Assembly: GCA_024138015.1 (NCBI GenBank) | Contig: JAMXBB010000009.1 | Span: 16,391,235-16,455,234 of the forward strand | Length of the DNA stretch: 64,000 nucleotides | Direction: 5' to 3' | From: Lumnitzera littorea | Lineage: Eukaryota; Streptophyta; Magnoliopsida; Myrtales; Combretaceae | Shown here: one piece after another, positions 1 to 10,500 of the stretch | Numbering within the stretch: position 1 is the stretch's first letter | Layout: each line of letters opens with the position of its first letter | Made by a program: the position numbers and the translations under genes | The notes under the pieces: generated by a model | The model's input: only the letters and a program-made list of their open reading frames with translations | Databases searched by the model: none | What the model was told of the DNA's origin: nothing

Positions 1-1984
1 AAGAAAACCCTTACAAATAAAGTCTTTTATTTTTATCTTTCAAATTAAGCTCTTAAACCCTGAAAATGTTTATAAAATTGCTTTCAGCTCTCTATATATC
101 ATAATAATTTTGTCCTAATGAATAAAATAATTTTAAAAAATTAAACATAATATTGAGTAATATAATGAGGTGTTTCCTCTAGTTTACCTAAAAAATTACA
201 AGACAATATTATAAATATAGAAAAAGATAAGTTAGATCTATTTTAAAATAAGAAATTCATGGGACTTCCTGTTTTAGAATAATATTACTAACATTACTTA
301 AACTTTAGTCGAAAGTTCAATTTATTATTCGAATTTTCAACTTAAGTACCTAATTCAAAGTCTTTTTATCATCGTTATTATTCACTTAATCTAGCCATCA
401 ATCAAAATATCTTAATTCTTTTGCCAATAGAATTTCTTCTTCTTTAAGCCACCTAAGCTTGTGTAGATTGGACAAGAGATCAATAACCTTTTGAGTGGTA
501 TGATTATTTTGATAATTAAGTTATGACGGATCAAATTAAAAAAGACTGTATGAAAGATAACATGCGATGATCTACGTATAAAGTTATCATAGGGTGATTT
601 TAGAGCCATTCACCTTCTTATTTTTCTTATGTGCATTATTTATATTATAACTCCTTGTACTTCTGTATCGAACCCAAATGGAACTTTCTAATGTCACCAG
701 TATGGGAAGATAATCTTTGGGAGTTATATTTTGTCCCATCCATGTCGTTGTGGATTGGCACCATATGCTTTGCCCATGTTGGCCGACGAGAGCAAATTTG
801 ATTGGAGTGACCTATGAGGAGATTAGTTCCTAAGGAGCAGGAAAACGTTGGTGGCTTGCTCGAGTCCAAGTGCTAGGTGCCATTGTATGCCGACCTCTAA
901 GTGGACCATATAATTTGTTGCTCGAAGATGGATTTGGACAGGAAGGGGTTTGATCTTTCTATCGGAGAGTTTAGGTTATAATCAATTAGGGAGTATCCCT
1001 TACCTTTGTCATTAGTGATTTTAGGCCTTTTATGGTTTTGGTCTTCAAGTTATTAGGCGTTTAATCCAATAGCTAGTATCAATATGTGTTCTATATATCT
1101 ATGGCAAGTAATAATAATGATATAAAAAATTTATATTGGATATCGAATTTGATAAATGGAATAATGTGTTTGCTTATCGAATAAATAGATAAAAACAAAA
1201 AGAGATCCGTGAAAAAACAAAAAGAGTGAAGAGGAAATCAATTGGAAACATAAATGGTCAACACCTTTATTCTTGTTTAGATATAAAATATGAAAATGGA
1301 AGAAAATAACTAAAAATATTTTCTTAACTTAACAATATTATCCTTTATTATGTCTTCATTCCTTTTATTCCAAACAAGAAAAAGGAAATGATAGTTTTGT
1401 AATTTTATAAACTTTCCATTCATTTTTACAGCTTTTTCTCAAAATTTAGAAAGAGAGAGAGAGAGAAAAAAGAGACTCTTGAGTGCAAATGTTTTCACAT
1501 ATTTTTACTACATTCATCCCACTTTTCACTTGTTTTTGAGTTATCTAAACAAATTCATTTTATCTGTTATTTTTTATTTCCATAGGATTGCATCAATACA
1601 AACACAGTGCAAATTAAACTTTCAATCATAGTGTAGTGTAGGTGGTATTTATAGTATTATTTTTTTTTAATTTTATAATTTAATCATTTAAAGGCGAAAA
1701 GTAAAAAAATAAATAAAGTATTTTATTCCTGAAGAGCTTCACTAGGAATTGGCCAGCTCCAGCCTCCATGTGCATACTTAAGCCAGATCCGGAACGCGTT
1801 TTTACATGGTCAGTTCAACTGAAAAACACACAAAACATACACACTTGTTAACCAAATCCTAGTTCAACACGAACAACAACAAAGTCAAGCCATCTTCGGC
1901 TTCAGATCGAACAGCCATCTCATTTTCCTCGTCTTCCCATCTCATCTCATCTTCCACAAACTTTTGATACACTAAGATAACACG
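1..1984. other. AT-rich upstream region of P4H copy 1
   Basis: I see no supportable gene here. The stretch is AT-rich with short poly-A/T and GA runs (GA run near 1450-1470). From about 1740 the base composition becomes more balanced, and about 1880-1960 is rich in TC and CATCT, as in many plant 5' leaders, so it probably contains the promoter and 5' UTR of the prolyl 4-hydroxylase starting at 1985. A 74-codon open frame on the minus strand at 645-869 has no recognisable domain and I do not call it. Confidence 0.5.
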
Positions 1985-4900
1985 ATGAAGCCCCGAAACT
2001 ACCGTAATCCATCTCGAAAGCCTCCTCCTCCTTCCTCTTCATCATCTTTCATTCTCACGTTGCTCCTGATGTTCTCGGTCGTGATATTGATCCTTCTCGC
2101 TCTCGGAACTCTCTCCATTCCCAGCACTTCCACCGGCTCTTCCAAAACTAATGATCTCACCTCCCTGCTTCGTAGCTCCGTCCACAGGTCAGTCTCATGG
2201 CTCTGCGTCTATCCTTTATTAAAATAATAGATCGTGAAACTTCTACGGTCGGTCGGACAAGGAACAGAACAGTACAAATCGTTGAATAAGCCATGTCATG
2301 TATATGAAAGAATTTTGTTAGTAAATGCAGTCCGTGACACTTTTTGATATACGACAAAAGAAAACTTTTTTATTTGTTGGATACGATTGTTTTACCCTTG
2401 AATTTGTGAACAATTTCAAAATTGTTTTTTCTTCTTATTAGCTAAATTTAGCAAGTTCCTCTCTAAACGAAGTTCTTGAAGAGGCTAGACCCATTCTGGG
2501 CATCCTCAAGTTCGTCCATGGATGCTTTCGGTATCCCATTAGTCGTCTGCTAATCATATATTGACATGTATGATATGCATTTAATAGCATTTTTTTTTTC
2601 TTTTTTCTTTTAGTTACATCAGTGGCGACATACCGGAGATAGAGAGGAATTCATACGAACTTTATTGTCTTCTTAGTTCGATGCAGGAAATGAATCTTCT
2701 TTTGATGTTTCATATAGGTAGTGTTTATAATTTTATCGATACTCGACGTGTTAACAAATAACAGCTTACGATTATAGTGGTAGGAGGGGATGGTAGTGGC
2801 CGCGGTTGGTCTAGTAGCGGCCAGCAGTTCCTAAAGGTGGTGATTAGTGATTTTTCTCTCCTCGAATGTATACTTTGCTTAACTGGGAAACTATTTTCCA
2901 GACCAGCATAATTGCATATTGTTACATGAAAGGTTGTGAAACAAACTCTACAACAGGTCCAACTTGACTACGATTTTAACCTTGAATGGAATATCTTATT
3001 ATTCCATTAAGATCAACAATTTTTGTTCCAGAATATTAGTTCTGGAATTACACTGTTGGTTTTGGTTGTTTCTTGATGTGATTCGAGATGAAGCTGTGGC
3101 TAAATGGTGACATTCGTTTGGTTTATAGGAGTGAAGATGAAGGGAGAAGAGAGCAATGGGTTGAAGTGATCTCATGGGAGCCCAGAGCTTCAATTTATCA
3201 TAATTTTTTGGTCAGTGCATTTTTCTCTGTCTCTATGTCTAAGAAATAGGAATTTTCATGATTTTTGTTCAAGTAGGTTTCTGTACCGTTATGTACTGAA
3301 TTCTTCACTTTATAAGAGTGCGATGCTGCATATCTTCTTACAGATCTAATTTGGCAAACTTTCATAAACATGTGTTAATGCATTTCTCTTGGAACTTCAG
3401 ATTTCTGGCTAAATGTATGTTTTTATAGCTGTATGCAAGGATGGAGACAAGGTTTTCATTTTGATTGGAACTTTTTCTTCTTGATGATGAAGAAAACTAT
3501 GCTGAGCTCTTCTTTGCTTGTGGGATTAAGAATCATCTGCTTTTATCCCAACCATATTATATCATGTGTCATTCTTCTTTCTTTTCTTTTTATTTTCATT
3601 GGTTGTGTGAACTGTTTTAGCAGTTATTTGCATTGCCCCCAACGTGAATCCATCTTTGACTAAATGATAATTTCCATTTTGCTTTTATCACAATGCTGTT
3701 GACCAGTTCATGGGAAGGCGTAGAGATAGAATCTTGTCTGCTGTGGTCATTGAAGAGAATTTGCTTATCTAAAAGCGGGGGGTATTGTAGACTACATTAC
3801 AGGTGCAGTAAAAAAACCAGTGGTGTATGTGATATAAATCAGCAATGAATAAATACCTAATAACATTCTTTCACATTTTATCCTTTGATCTTACACTGAA
3901 AGGAGGATTATTTATTTTATATGTTTCTTGTGGTGAACTCTGGCATATGTCTAGTACATTTGTGTCATCCTAGACTTTTTAGTGGCTTTACCAATCTAGT
4001 ATTATCCAGTATCTGATTTTGTCTTTCTCCAAGCAGTCTAAGGAGGAATGTGAATATCTGATCAAACTTGCTAAGCCTCATATGCAGAAGTCAACTGTTG
4101 TAGATAGTGAAACTGGCCAAAGTAAAGATAGCAGGTATGTCAAATGTACTCAATCTTAAGCTGCATATGACAACTCTGCTTCTTTCATTCAATTTGCTTG
4201 GATTCATATATGTATATTTATCGTTTTGAAATTCAGGGTGCGCACAAGTTCAGGTACATTCTTGACAAGAGGACAAGATAAAATTATCAGGGATATTGAG
4301 AAAAGGATAGCTGATTTTACCTTTATACCAGTAGGTAAGGGACTTTTATCTTCATTAAATGATTAAAGCTTTCACAAATGCCACTTTCTTTTTTCCTTCA
4401 GTTTCTGAGTTCTGGTAGCTTTGTGCTATAACTGACTTCTCATGCCTGACTGACCTTGCCTTGTTTGACATACATGTCATCTTTCTTTTGTTCCCAACTG
4501 TTTTTCTTTTGCTTGTGGATTAATAGAATGGCAACAATCTCCCAAGTTAGTGAATAGCAGAAAATTTCCTTTAGGTTAATCTCGGCATCCACCACTGGCT
4601 GTTTTGATCACTATGTGCATCTGTATTCAAATAAAGCTCTTCATAGTTCCAAGACATACCGTCATTACTTTTTGATAGAGATATTTTATCTTGATATAAC
4701 TATTGAGATTTGAATTATTATCATCCACAAGATAGATAATTTTCATAATAATACATTATTACCCTCCATTCATTGCTTAGTTCTTCTATAGTTTTTTAGT
4801 CGCTGTGACTTTCTACACATTTAAAAGCCTTCATTGCTTATCCAGAGCATGGAGAAGGACTTCAAGTTCTCCACTATGAAGAAGGTCAAAAATATGAGCC

Positions 4901-5726
4901 CCACTTTGACTACTTTCTGGATGAATATAACACTAAAAATGGTGGACAAAGGATGGCTACACTTCTTATGTACCTGTGAGTAGATTACTTATTGCATATG
5001 CTTTATCGAGATGACACTCAGCACTGTTGTATTTATTCTGTTGTACTTCATTCACTTTGAGATACAGATCAGATGTTGAGGAGGGAGGTGAGACAGTTTT
5101 CCCAGCTGCAAAAGGCAATTATAGTGCTGTGCTTTGGTGGAATGAGTTATCTGATTGTGGAAAAAAGGGCCTTTCTGTTAAACCAAAAATGGGTGATGCA
5201 TTATTGTTCTGGAGCACGAAGCCTGATGCCACTCTTGATGAGTCTAGTTTGCATGGTTAGTTAATGTCTTTTATCATTAGCAAATACATACAAAACCATG
5301 CCAAATCTAACACACTTAAACTTTTTAATCAATTGGTTGTGGATATAAAATTTATCATGATAATGAGGTCTTGAGTTTTAACCCCTGCGAACTTGTTTCA
5401 TCCTTGTTTAATTGAATGATTGACTTGATGTGCTTCAGTGAAAGTCTCATCCCTCAACCTATGTTGGACAGTGTTAGCTGATTAAATTTTAGATCAGCTG
5501 ATTGCAATTATCAATTATTTTATACTTCTATAGTATCATTTGTAGTAATGTGCATGCAAGAACTAGTTCATCATCCATTTGGTTGTTGCATACTTGTTTC
5601 AACCATGTGTCAATGGATCTCATCAAGCTTGAAGTGTTACTTTGCCTTTCAGGTGGTTGCCCAGTTATAAAGGGGAACAAATGGTCCTCTACTAAGTGGA
5701 TGCGTGTACATGAGTACATTGTTTGA
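1985..5726 (+). CDS. P4H: Prolyl 4-hydroxylase, seven exons, 290 aa (copy 1)
   Basis: Fe(II)/2-oxoglutarate dioxygenase that hydroxylates proline in cell-wall glycoproteins (extensins, arabinogalactan proteins); the family acts in ER/Golgi as type II membrane proteins. Exons from GT/AG sites and phase: 1985-2187, 3129-3210, 4037-4134, 4237-4334, 4846-4975, 5068-5255, 5653-5726; they sum to 873 nt and end in TGA with every junction in frame. The N-terminus has a short basic, proline-rich cytosolic stretch, then a membrane anchor at about residues 22-43. The catalytic domain covers about 75-290, with iron ligands His180-x-Asp182 and His266 and 2-oxoglutarate-binding Lys276. Motifs include WVEVISWEPRA (exon 2), NGGQRMATLLMYLSDVEEGG (exons 5-6) and GNKWSSTKWM (exon 7). 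Length is normal for plant P4Hs. The start is the only ATG giving the signal anchor. A diverged copy lies at 44941-48150. No defect is visible; probably functional. Confidence 0.93.
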
Positions 5727-6520
5727 AACATTCTTCAAAAGGTATGCTTCTTACAAGATATCCCTCTAGCAAAGATCGCTCTTTAATCATTTTCTTTATT
5801 TCTTTACTGATAAATGCCAATTCATGTAGGTTGCAATGAAACTGGTGGATTACTAAATGTGTTGTATCATGTAAAGTATGGCGCACCATCTACCTTGACT
5901 TGAGGACTTCTTGTACTTCCTATGCGGCTTTGAGGCGTCACACCATAATTTTGATTTGCCACGATACTGCTAACTAGGAATTTTTTGTAGTCTTTCACTT
6001 GTTTTAAAACTGATGGAATAAGGGAATCAATTTGTTGATCTCATCACCTTTACAGAAGCCACATGTTACTCACACATGCTGAGGAGTAAGGATGTTCTAA
6101 ATGTTGCATTGAAAGATACATTTGTACAAGAATACAATTAACCTTTTTGCTATGCCTTCCTTATATTCCTTGTTTATCTCAAGATGCTTTTACTTTCTGT
6201 TTCACTACATTTTCTTGATAATTCCATCAGACTGCTCTGAAACTACATGCTTAGGTGAGACCAATGGATCGAGTGGGATCTGTTGATGGTGTCGGGCAGA
6301 TCCTACTTATCCAAGGTGCTAAAATGCTTAATTTATCTACTCTTTTTTGTTCAACAGAATGACTATTCCTCGGTCTTTTCTTCCTCTTAGGACAGAAGCT
6401 GGGAGTGTATTGCATCATAGACTAGATTAATTGGATTGATAAACATCTTATGCACATCAGACTATAGCATTCACTTATTTTGCCTTTCATCGTCATCAAC
6501 CGAAAAAAGGTAAAACTTTC
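5727..6520 (+). other. P4H copy 1 3' UTR with UTR intron and conserved downstream flank
   Basis: Shortly after the stop there is a consensus donor (intron 5742-5829, AAG/GTATG to GTAG/G), conserved at the same place in copy 2 (48166-48252), which suggests a spliced 3' UTR. Similarity to copy 2 continues downstream: the block around 6300-6345 (GATCCTACTTATCCAAGG) matches 48651-48700, and 6440-6520 matches 49310-49393. This marks the right-hand extent of the duplicated unit. Inference from visual alignment only. Confidence 0.6.
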
Positions 6521-7158
6521 TATCGATATGCATATTTATAGAAAGAGAAGATAATGTTGCATCCATTAATACATTTCTATATTACAAGTAGATAAAAATT
6601 CAGGTGGAGATTATACAAGGGGATAATTCTCAAAAGATAATAATAACTGGTAGTGGATTTAACTCTGGATTAAATTTATTGGATTGATTTTCCATAATAA
6701 GTGGAAGGTAAATTGAGAAATGATCTCAGTAATTTCTTTATTTACAATCTATGCCAACTCACACAAACTCACATTAATATGCTACCAAATTGGTAAACAA
6801 ATATCTTGACTGCTCAACATTTCTAGTGAATTATGAACCAACCAGCTCGAAACGGTAGTTTAATGGTATTTGTTTTGTCTCCTTAGTTGTAAGATTTGAA
6901 GCAGCATAAGAAGTTGCTCAATGTCACTGCATTCTTTCAATGTGTTCACTTGAGTACTTTATTCCATTATAGACATATATTAACAAGACGGAAAATTAAA
7001 AAAAAAAAAAGAAAGAAAGAAGAAGAAAAGAAAAAGTTTATACATGTACTCTAAATAATACAAGTCAAATACCTATTTTTACAATGTAGATATGAATATA
7101 GAGCGGAAGATGGATTTACAATGAAAATAAGATAAAATTTCCCAGATAGGCTGATAAT
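6521..7158. other. Convergent intergenic region
   Basis: AT-rich spacer between the convergent P4H gene and the DUF4220 gene, with an A/GA-rich run near 6990-7040. No gene seen. It should hold both 3' ends. Confidence 0.5.
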
Positions 7159-9294
7159 TTATTTCAAAATCAGCTTAGCTATAGCATGGCCTTCTGTCAT
7201 CTGGAAGTGATCAGTTAGGCCAAAATGTACAAGTATAAGCCATGCATGAGTAATAAGCTCTCCACCTCGGCGCAACTGATGAGCATGTCGGTCTCCATCA
7301 CAGTGGAATGCTGCATAAAGAAGCATCTCTGTCCACAACTTGGCAATCATTTCCCATTTCAGATTAAGATCCTGTTTAAATATCTCATCTACTGCTGAAG
7401 CAACGATGCATCCATCAAATAAGACTGATTTGCTCCTTCCTCCTTTAACTTTAATAGGGGGCAACTCAGTATTCACTTCAAGCAGCATTTTGGAAGCTTT
7501 ATAAAAATCTTGCAATTGATGCGAATCTTCCGATGCATGTTCTCTCTTTTTGAACATGTTTTTGAGGAAGTTGCAACAATTTTTGGAATTAAAACAGTTG
7601 CTTGTTTTTTCACCTTTGTTGTAAAGTCGCTCTTGGAAGAACTTCATTGCTTCAGCATTGGTGTCTCGAAGCCGAATTTGACCAATTCCACTAGGCAACA
7701 TGGACGGATACATGACTAGCAAATAAAACATATACCTAGATAGCAGCCTCCCTAACCTTAGAAATGGAACTTGACGGTGTGTTTCATTGATACCCCTTTT
7801 CCGATCTGAGTAGTAGCATAACTCTGATGTGACATGCCATGTAATGATGATTTGATCTAGTGGTCCTTCAGTGCTCCATTTCAGTCCATCACTTCCATAT
7901 CCTTTTAACACATAGCTTATATGGCCTGGGTGGCCTACTGGCAATTCCTGTGGCACATGATATTTGGCCTTAACATGCCCAAAGATTAAGTCTTTCAGGT
8001 TATCAGGAATCTTTTCATGGAGTGTGTAGTGGTACTTTTCTACCTTATCATGTACTTTCATAAACTTCAGCATACTTGTACAAGCAAGTGGTCTGTCCTT
8101 CAGGCAAAAGCTTAGAAGGCTGAATTGACCTACGGAATTTGACCATCTAGGTTGTTTACATAACTGGAGAGAAGTGACAGCTCTATGAAATGGACTTCTG
8201 TCACCTGTGCTTAGCCATACATCAGTCCAGTCCGAAGACAGAAGCATCATAATGGAATATATTTCCAGTAGGATCAATATCACTAGCAACAGGTAAGTAA
8301 CCGCAAGGTCAACTATTTTACAATGAGGCTTTTCGTCAATGGAAAAACTTGCCAACACAATGCACATGATAGAAAAGGTGATCAAACGGCGGGTGAAACC
8401 CCATTTGGAATACAACACCATAGCCTTGCTATATAGCATATCATACATGAATCCCAGTTCAATTGCTGTTATTTTAAAAGCATTCTCTGAAGAAATATCC
8501 TTGAACACTGCTCGGCTAGCATCTCTATCATCATTACTAAGGATAAGCTTAGCAAAAAGAGGCTTAAATATTTGGATCAGGCTGTATGCTTTAACAAGTT
8601 CGGTCGCATTGTTGATGGAAGTATTAACTTTGGCTGAATAATCAGCCCTAACTTGGACCTCTACTATCTCATCTGCTGTCACATCATACCCTTCAGCCTT
8701 CTTTAAGCTGTATTCCTCCATAATTCTTGGGTAGTTGGGACTAGGATCTGGAGTTGCAAGCATGGAGTCCTTCCTTTTCTCACTGCTTGCCAACCAGAGA
8801 ACCCAAGTCCTCTCCCCGTATTTAATTACCCCTGCTATAATCATCAGGAAAGACAGCACAGAGAGATAAGAAACTGACCATGCCATGATGTAGATGTAAG
8901 CTGTCACCCCTGTTTGAACTGCTACCCCAAGCAAATGCCTTAACCACAATTCATTGTCTTCCAGGGCATAAGCTGTGATATTATCCGGTCCTCCTAAAAG
9001 CAATAGAAGACATGGTGCCCAAAATGCCATAAGCCTACTTCTCTCATCTAGCTTGCCAGATTTCTCATTAACATCTCCAAGCTTACTTGACAATATGCCA
9101 AGCGCAACGGTAGCTAGGGAATCTGCCGATAGATATGCACACCAGGTGACTATTCTGACCCAGAGATGGTGATTGAATTTTCGACGGTTTCCTACAAGGA
9201 TGAGTATAGTTTGCAAGGCAAGGCATGATAAAACCATCAGTTTCAGGTCCCAGTCATTCCACAGGTTTCTCAGTCTTGAAGTAATCAGCTCCAT
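7159..9294 (-). CDS. DUF4220/DUF594 multipass membrane protein, 711 aa
   Basis: A single uninterrupted exon encodes a plant-specific DUF4220 (N-terminal) plus DUF594 (C-terminal) protein. The open frame continues upstream, but the first in-frame ATG is at 9294 (MELITSRLRNLW), so I start there. Hydrophobic segments lie at about residues 19-35, 45-68, 88-105, 128-157, 303-318 and 330-352. The N-terminal region shows the family's WAPCLLLLLGGPDNITAYALE stretch near residues 92-112. The C-terminal DUF594 part covers about 640-700, with KLWTEMLLYAAFHCDGDRHA followed by RGGELITHAWLILVHFG. Molecular function is unknown for the family; Arabidopsis and grass members are poorly characterised and often clustered. 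Here it is a single copy, convergent with P4H copy 1. No stop or frameshift is visible and the length is typical, so it is probably functional. Confidence 0.9.
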   Translation of the reverse strand: MELITSRLRNLWNDWDLKLMVLSCLALQTILILVGNRRKFNHHLWVRIVTWCAYLSADSLATVALGILSSKLGDVNEKSGKLDERSRLMAFWAPCLLLLLGGPDNITAYALEDNELWLRHLLGVAVQTGVTAYIYIMAWSVSYLSVLSFLMIIAGVIKYGERTWVLWLASSEKRKDSMLATPDPSPNYPRIMEEYSLKKAEGYDVTADEIVEVQVRADYSAKVNTSINNATELVKAYSLIQIFKPLFAKLILSNDDRDASRAVFKDISSENAFKITAIELGFMYDMLYSKAMVLYSKWGFTRRLITFSIMCIVLASFSIDEKPHCKIVDLAVTYLLLVILILLEIYSIMMLLSSDWTDVWLSTGDRSPFHRAVTSLQLCKQPRWSNSVGQFSLLSFCLKDRPLACTSMLKFMKVHDKVEKYHYTLHEKIPDNLKDLIFGHVKAKYHVPQELPVGHPGHISYVLKGYGSDGLKWSTEGPLDQIIITWHVTSELCYYSDRKRGINETHRQVPFLRLGRLLSRYMFYLLVMYPSMLPSGIGQIRLRDTNAEAMKFFQERLYNKGEKTSNCFNSKNCCNFLKNMFKKREHASEDSHQLQDFYKASKMLLEVNTELPPIKVKGGRSKSVLFDGCIVASAVDEIFKQDLNLKWEMIAKLWTEMLLYAAFHCDGDRHAHQLRRGGELITHAWLILVHFGLTDHFQMTEGHAIAKLILK

Positions 9295-10500
9295 TGCCTG
9301 CCTTCTCAAAAGAGATATACTTCCTGCAATTGAAAGACATTGAAAGCAGATATGAGATCATGGATTTGCTCCTAGACACCGCATTTCTTATAATTGCTGC
9401 CTTTTTTGTATATGGTAAGTACTTGCTGGTAACATACACCGAAAGAAAATGTTGATGAGTGGGAAAACAAGTACACCTATGTACCAAATTAAAGTACTAA
9501 AACATTCAATCGCTTACCTTTCAAGAATGTTTGCTGTGTTCTGGGTTCTATGCCTTCCTGGCTAAAAGCAAAATAGATTGTAAAAGGAAAAAGAACAGGT
9601 TTATTTGATGTTTCAAGTTTTACACAGCATAGCATTTATAAAGTGAAGATGAAATTGACATGAGGAGGTCCAACTTTAGGATAGAAGAGCAAGCCAACTG
9701 CTTTATTTCTTTTGACTTGTGCTTCCATTTTCTATGTTTTCAATACAAGCTTTCTGATATTATAAGGATCAGAAATAGTTCGTGTAACCACATGTGTTTA
9801 TTGGATGTCTCCGAAGAGACATGTAACCGCAACCGCATGGGGGTATCACTAGATGATAAACTTTGTGCTCTTGTGCTGAACCCAAATTTGTTATTTAAGG
9901 AGAGCCAGCGTGACTCTTCTAGCTTGAACTGGGAAATAGTTTTTAATTTATAAGAAAGGTTAATTTTGCTTGTAACTATCAAATATTTTTCCATTATACA
10001 TGCATATATATATGGATCCATATGCTAGAATTTAAAAAGAAAATTCAAATTGCTGCAGTCTCATAAACAACGAAATCTAACAATTCTACTGCTCATTATC
10101 TGAAAATCTAAAGCTACCTAACATTAAGAGTCTCAACTGAGTACTGGAAGTTTGCAAATCTAATCAGATGTAGCAAGCAGCAACTAGGAAGTGTCCTTTT
10201 TTTTTTTCTTTTTTTTTTTTCCCTGCTTTCCTTATCAAACTTTGAAGAGTTCAACCGTAATACTATGTAGTAGGGATGTGAATTCTACGTCTTCCCGGCT
10301 AAAAATAAAAATAATAATATAAATAAAAAGAAGAAGAAGAAGAGGGAAAAAGTAGCAGAGCTGGTGATGTCTCATGTTTGTTAAAAATAAATAAATAAAT
10401 AAATAAAAGGTGAATAGAAGATGAACTCACCCAGTACCATATAGAAGGTGCCTTCTTCAAATCAAGTCTCTATAGCATATGGTCTGCAAGTCAAGTCAAT
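9295..10500 (-). other. Spliced 5' leader of the DUF4220 gene (predicted)
   Basis: On the minus strand a good acceptor (TTGCAG/GAAG, intron edge 9324) lies 29 bases upstream of the ATG, with a consensus donor (GAAAG/GTAAGC) leaving a leader exon from 9518 upward. Further up are an acceptor-like TTTTAG/CCAGG near 9560 and a second similar one, TTTTAG/CCGGG, near 10299, then a donor CTGG/GTGAGTTC near 10431. The leader is therefore probably two or three exons reaching about 10.5 kb. Poly-T and GAA/AATA runs fill 10198-10410. Two open frames of 90-100 codons overlap on opposite strands at 9660-10021; they lack domains and I do not call them. Confidence 0.45.

Noticed and set aside
645..869. 74-codon minus-strand open frame upstream of P4H copy 1
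   Set aside because: No recognisable domain, no splice partner, codons unlike a coding gene; likely chance.
9660..10021. Overlapping 97- and 93-codon open frames on opposite strands
   Set aside because: They lie in the predicted leader intron of the DUF4220 gene, have no domain, and open frames on both strands suggest chance.
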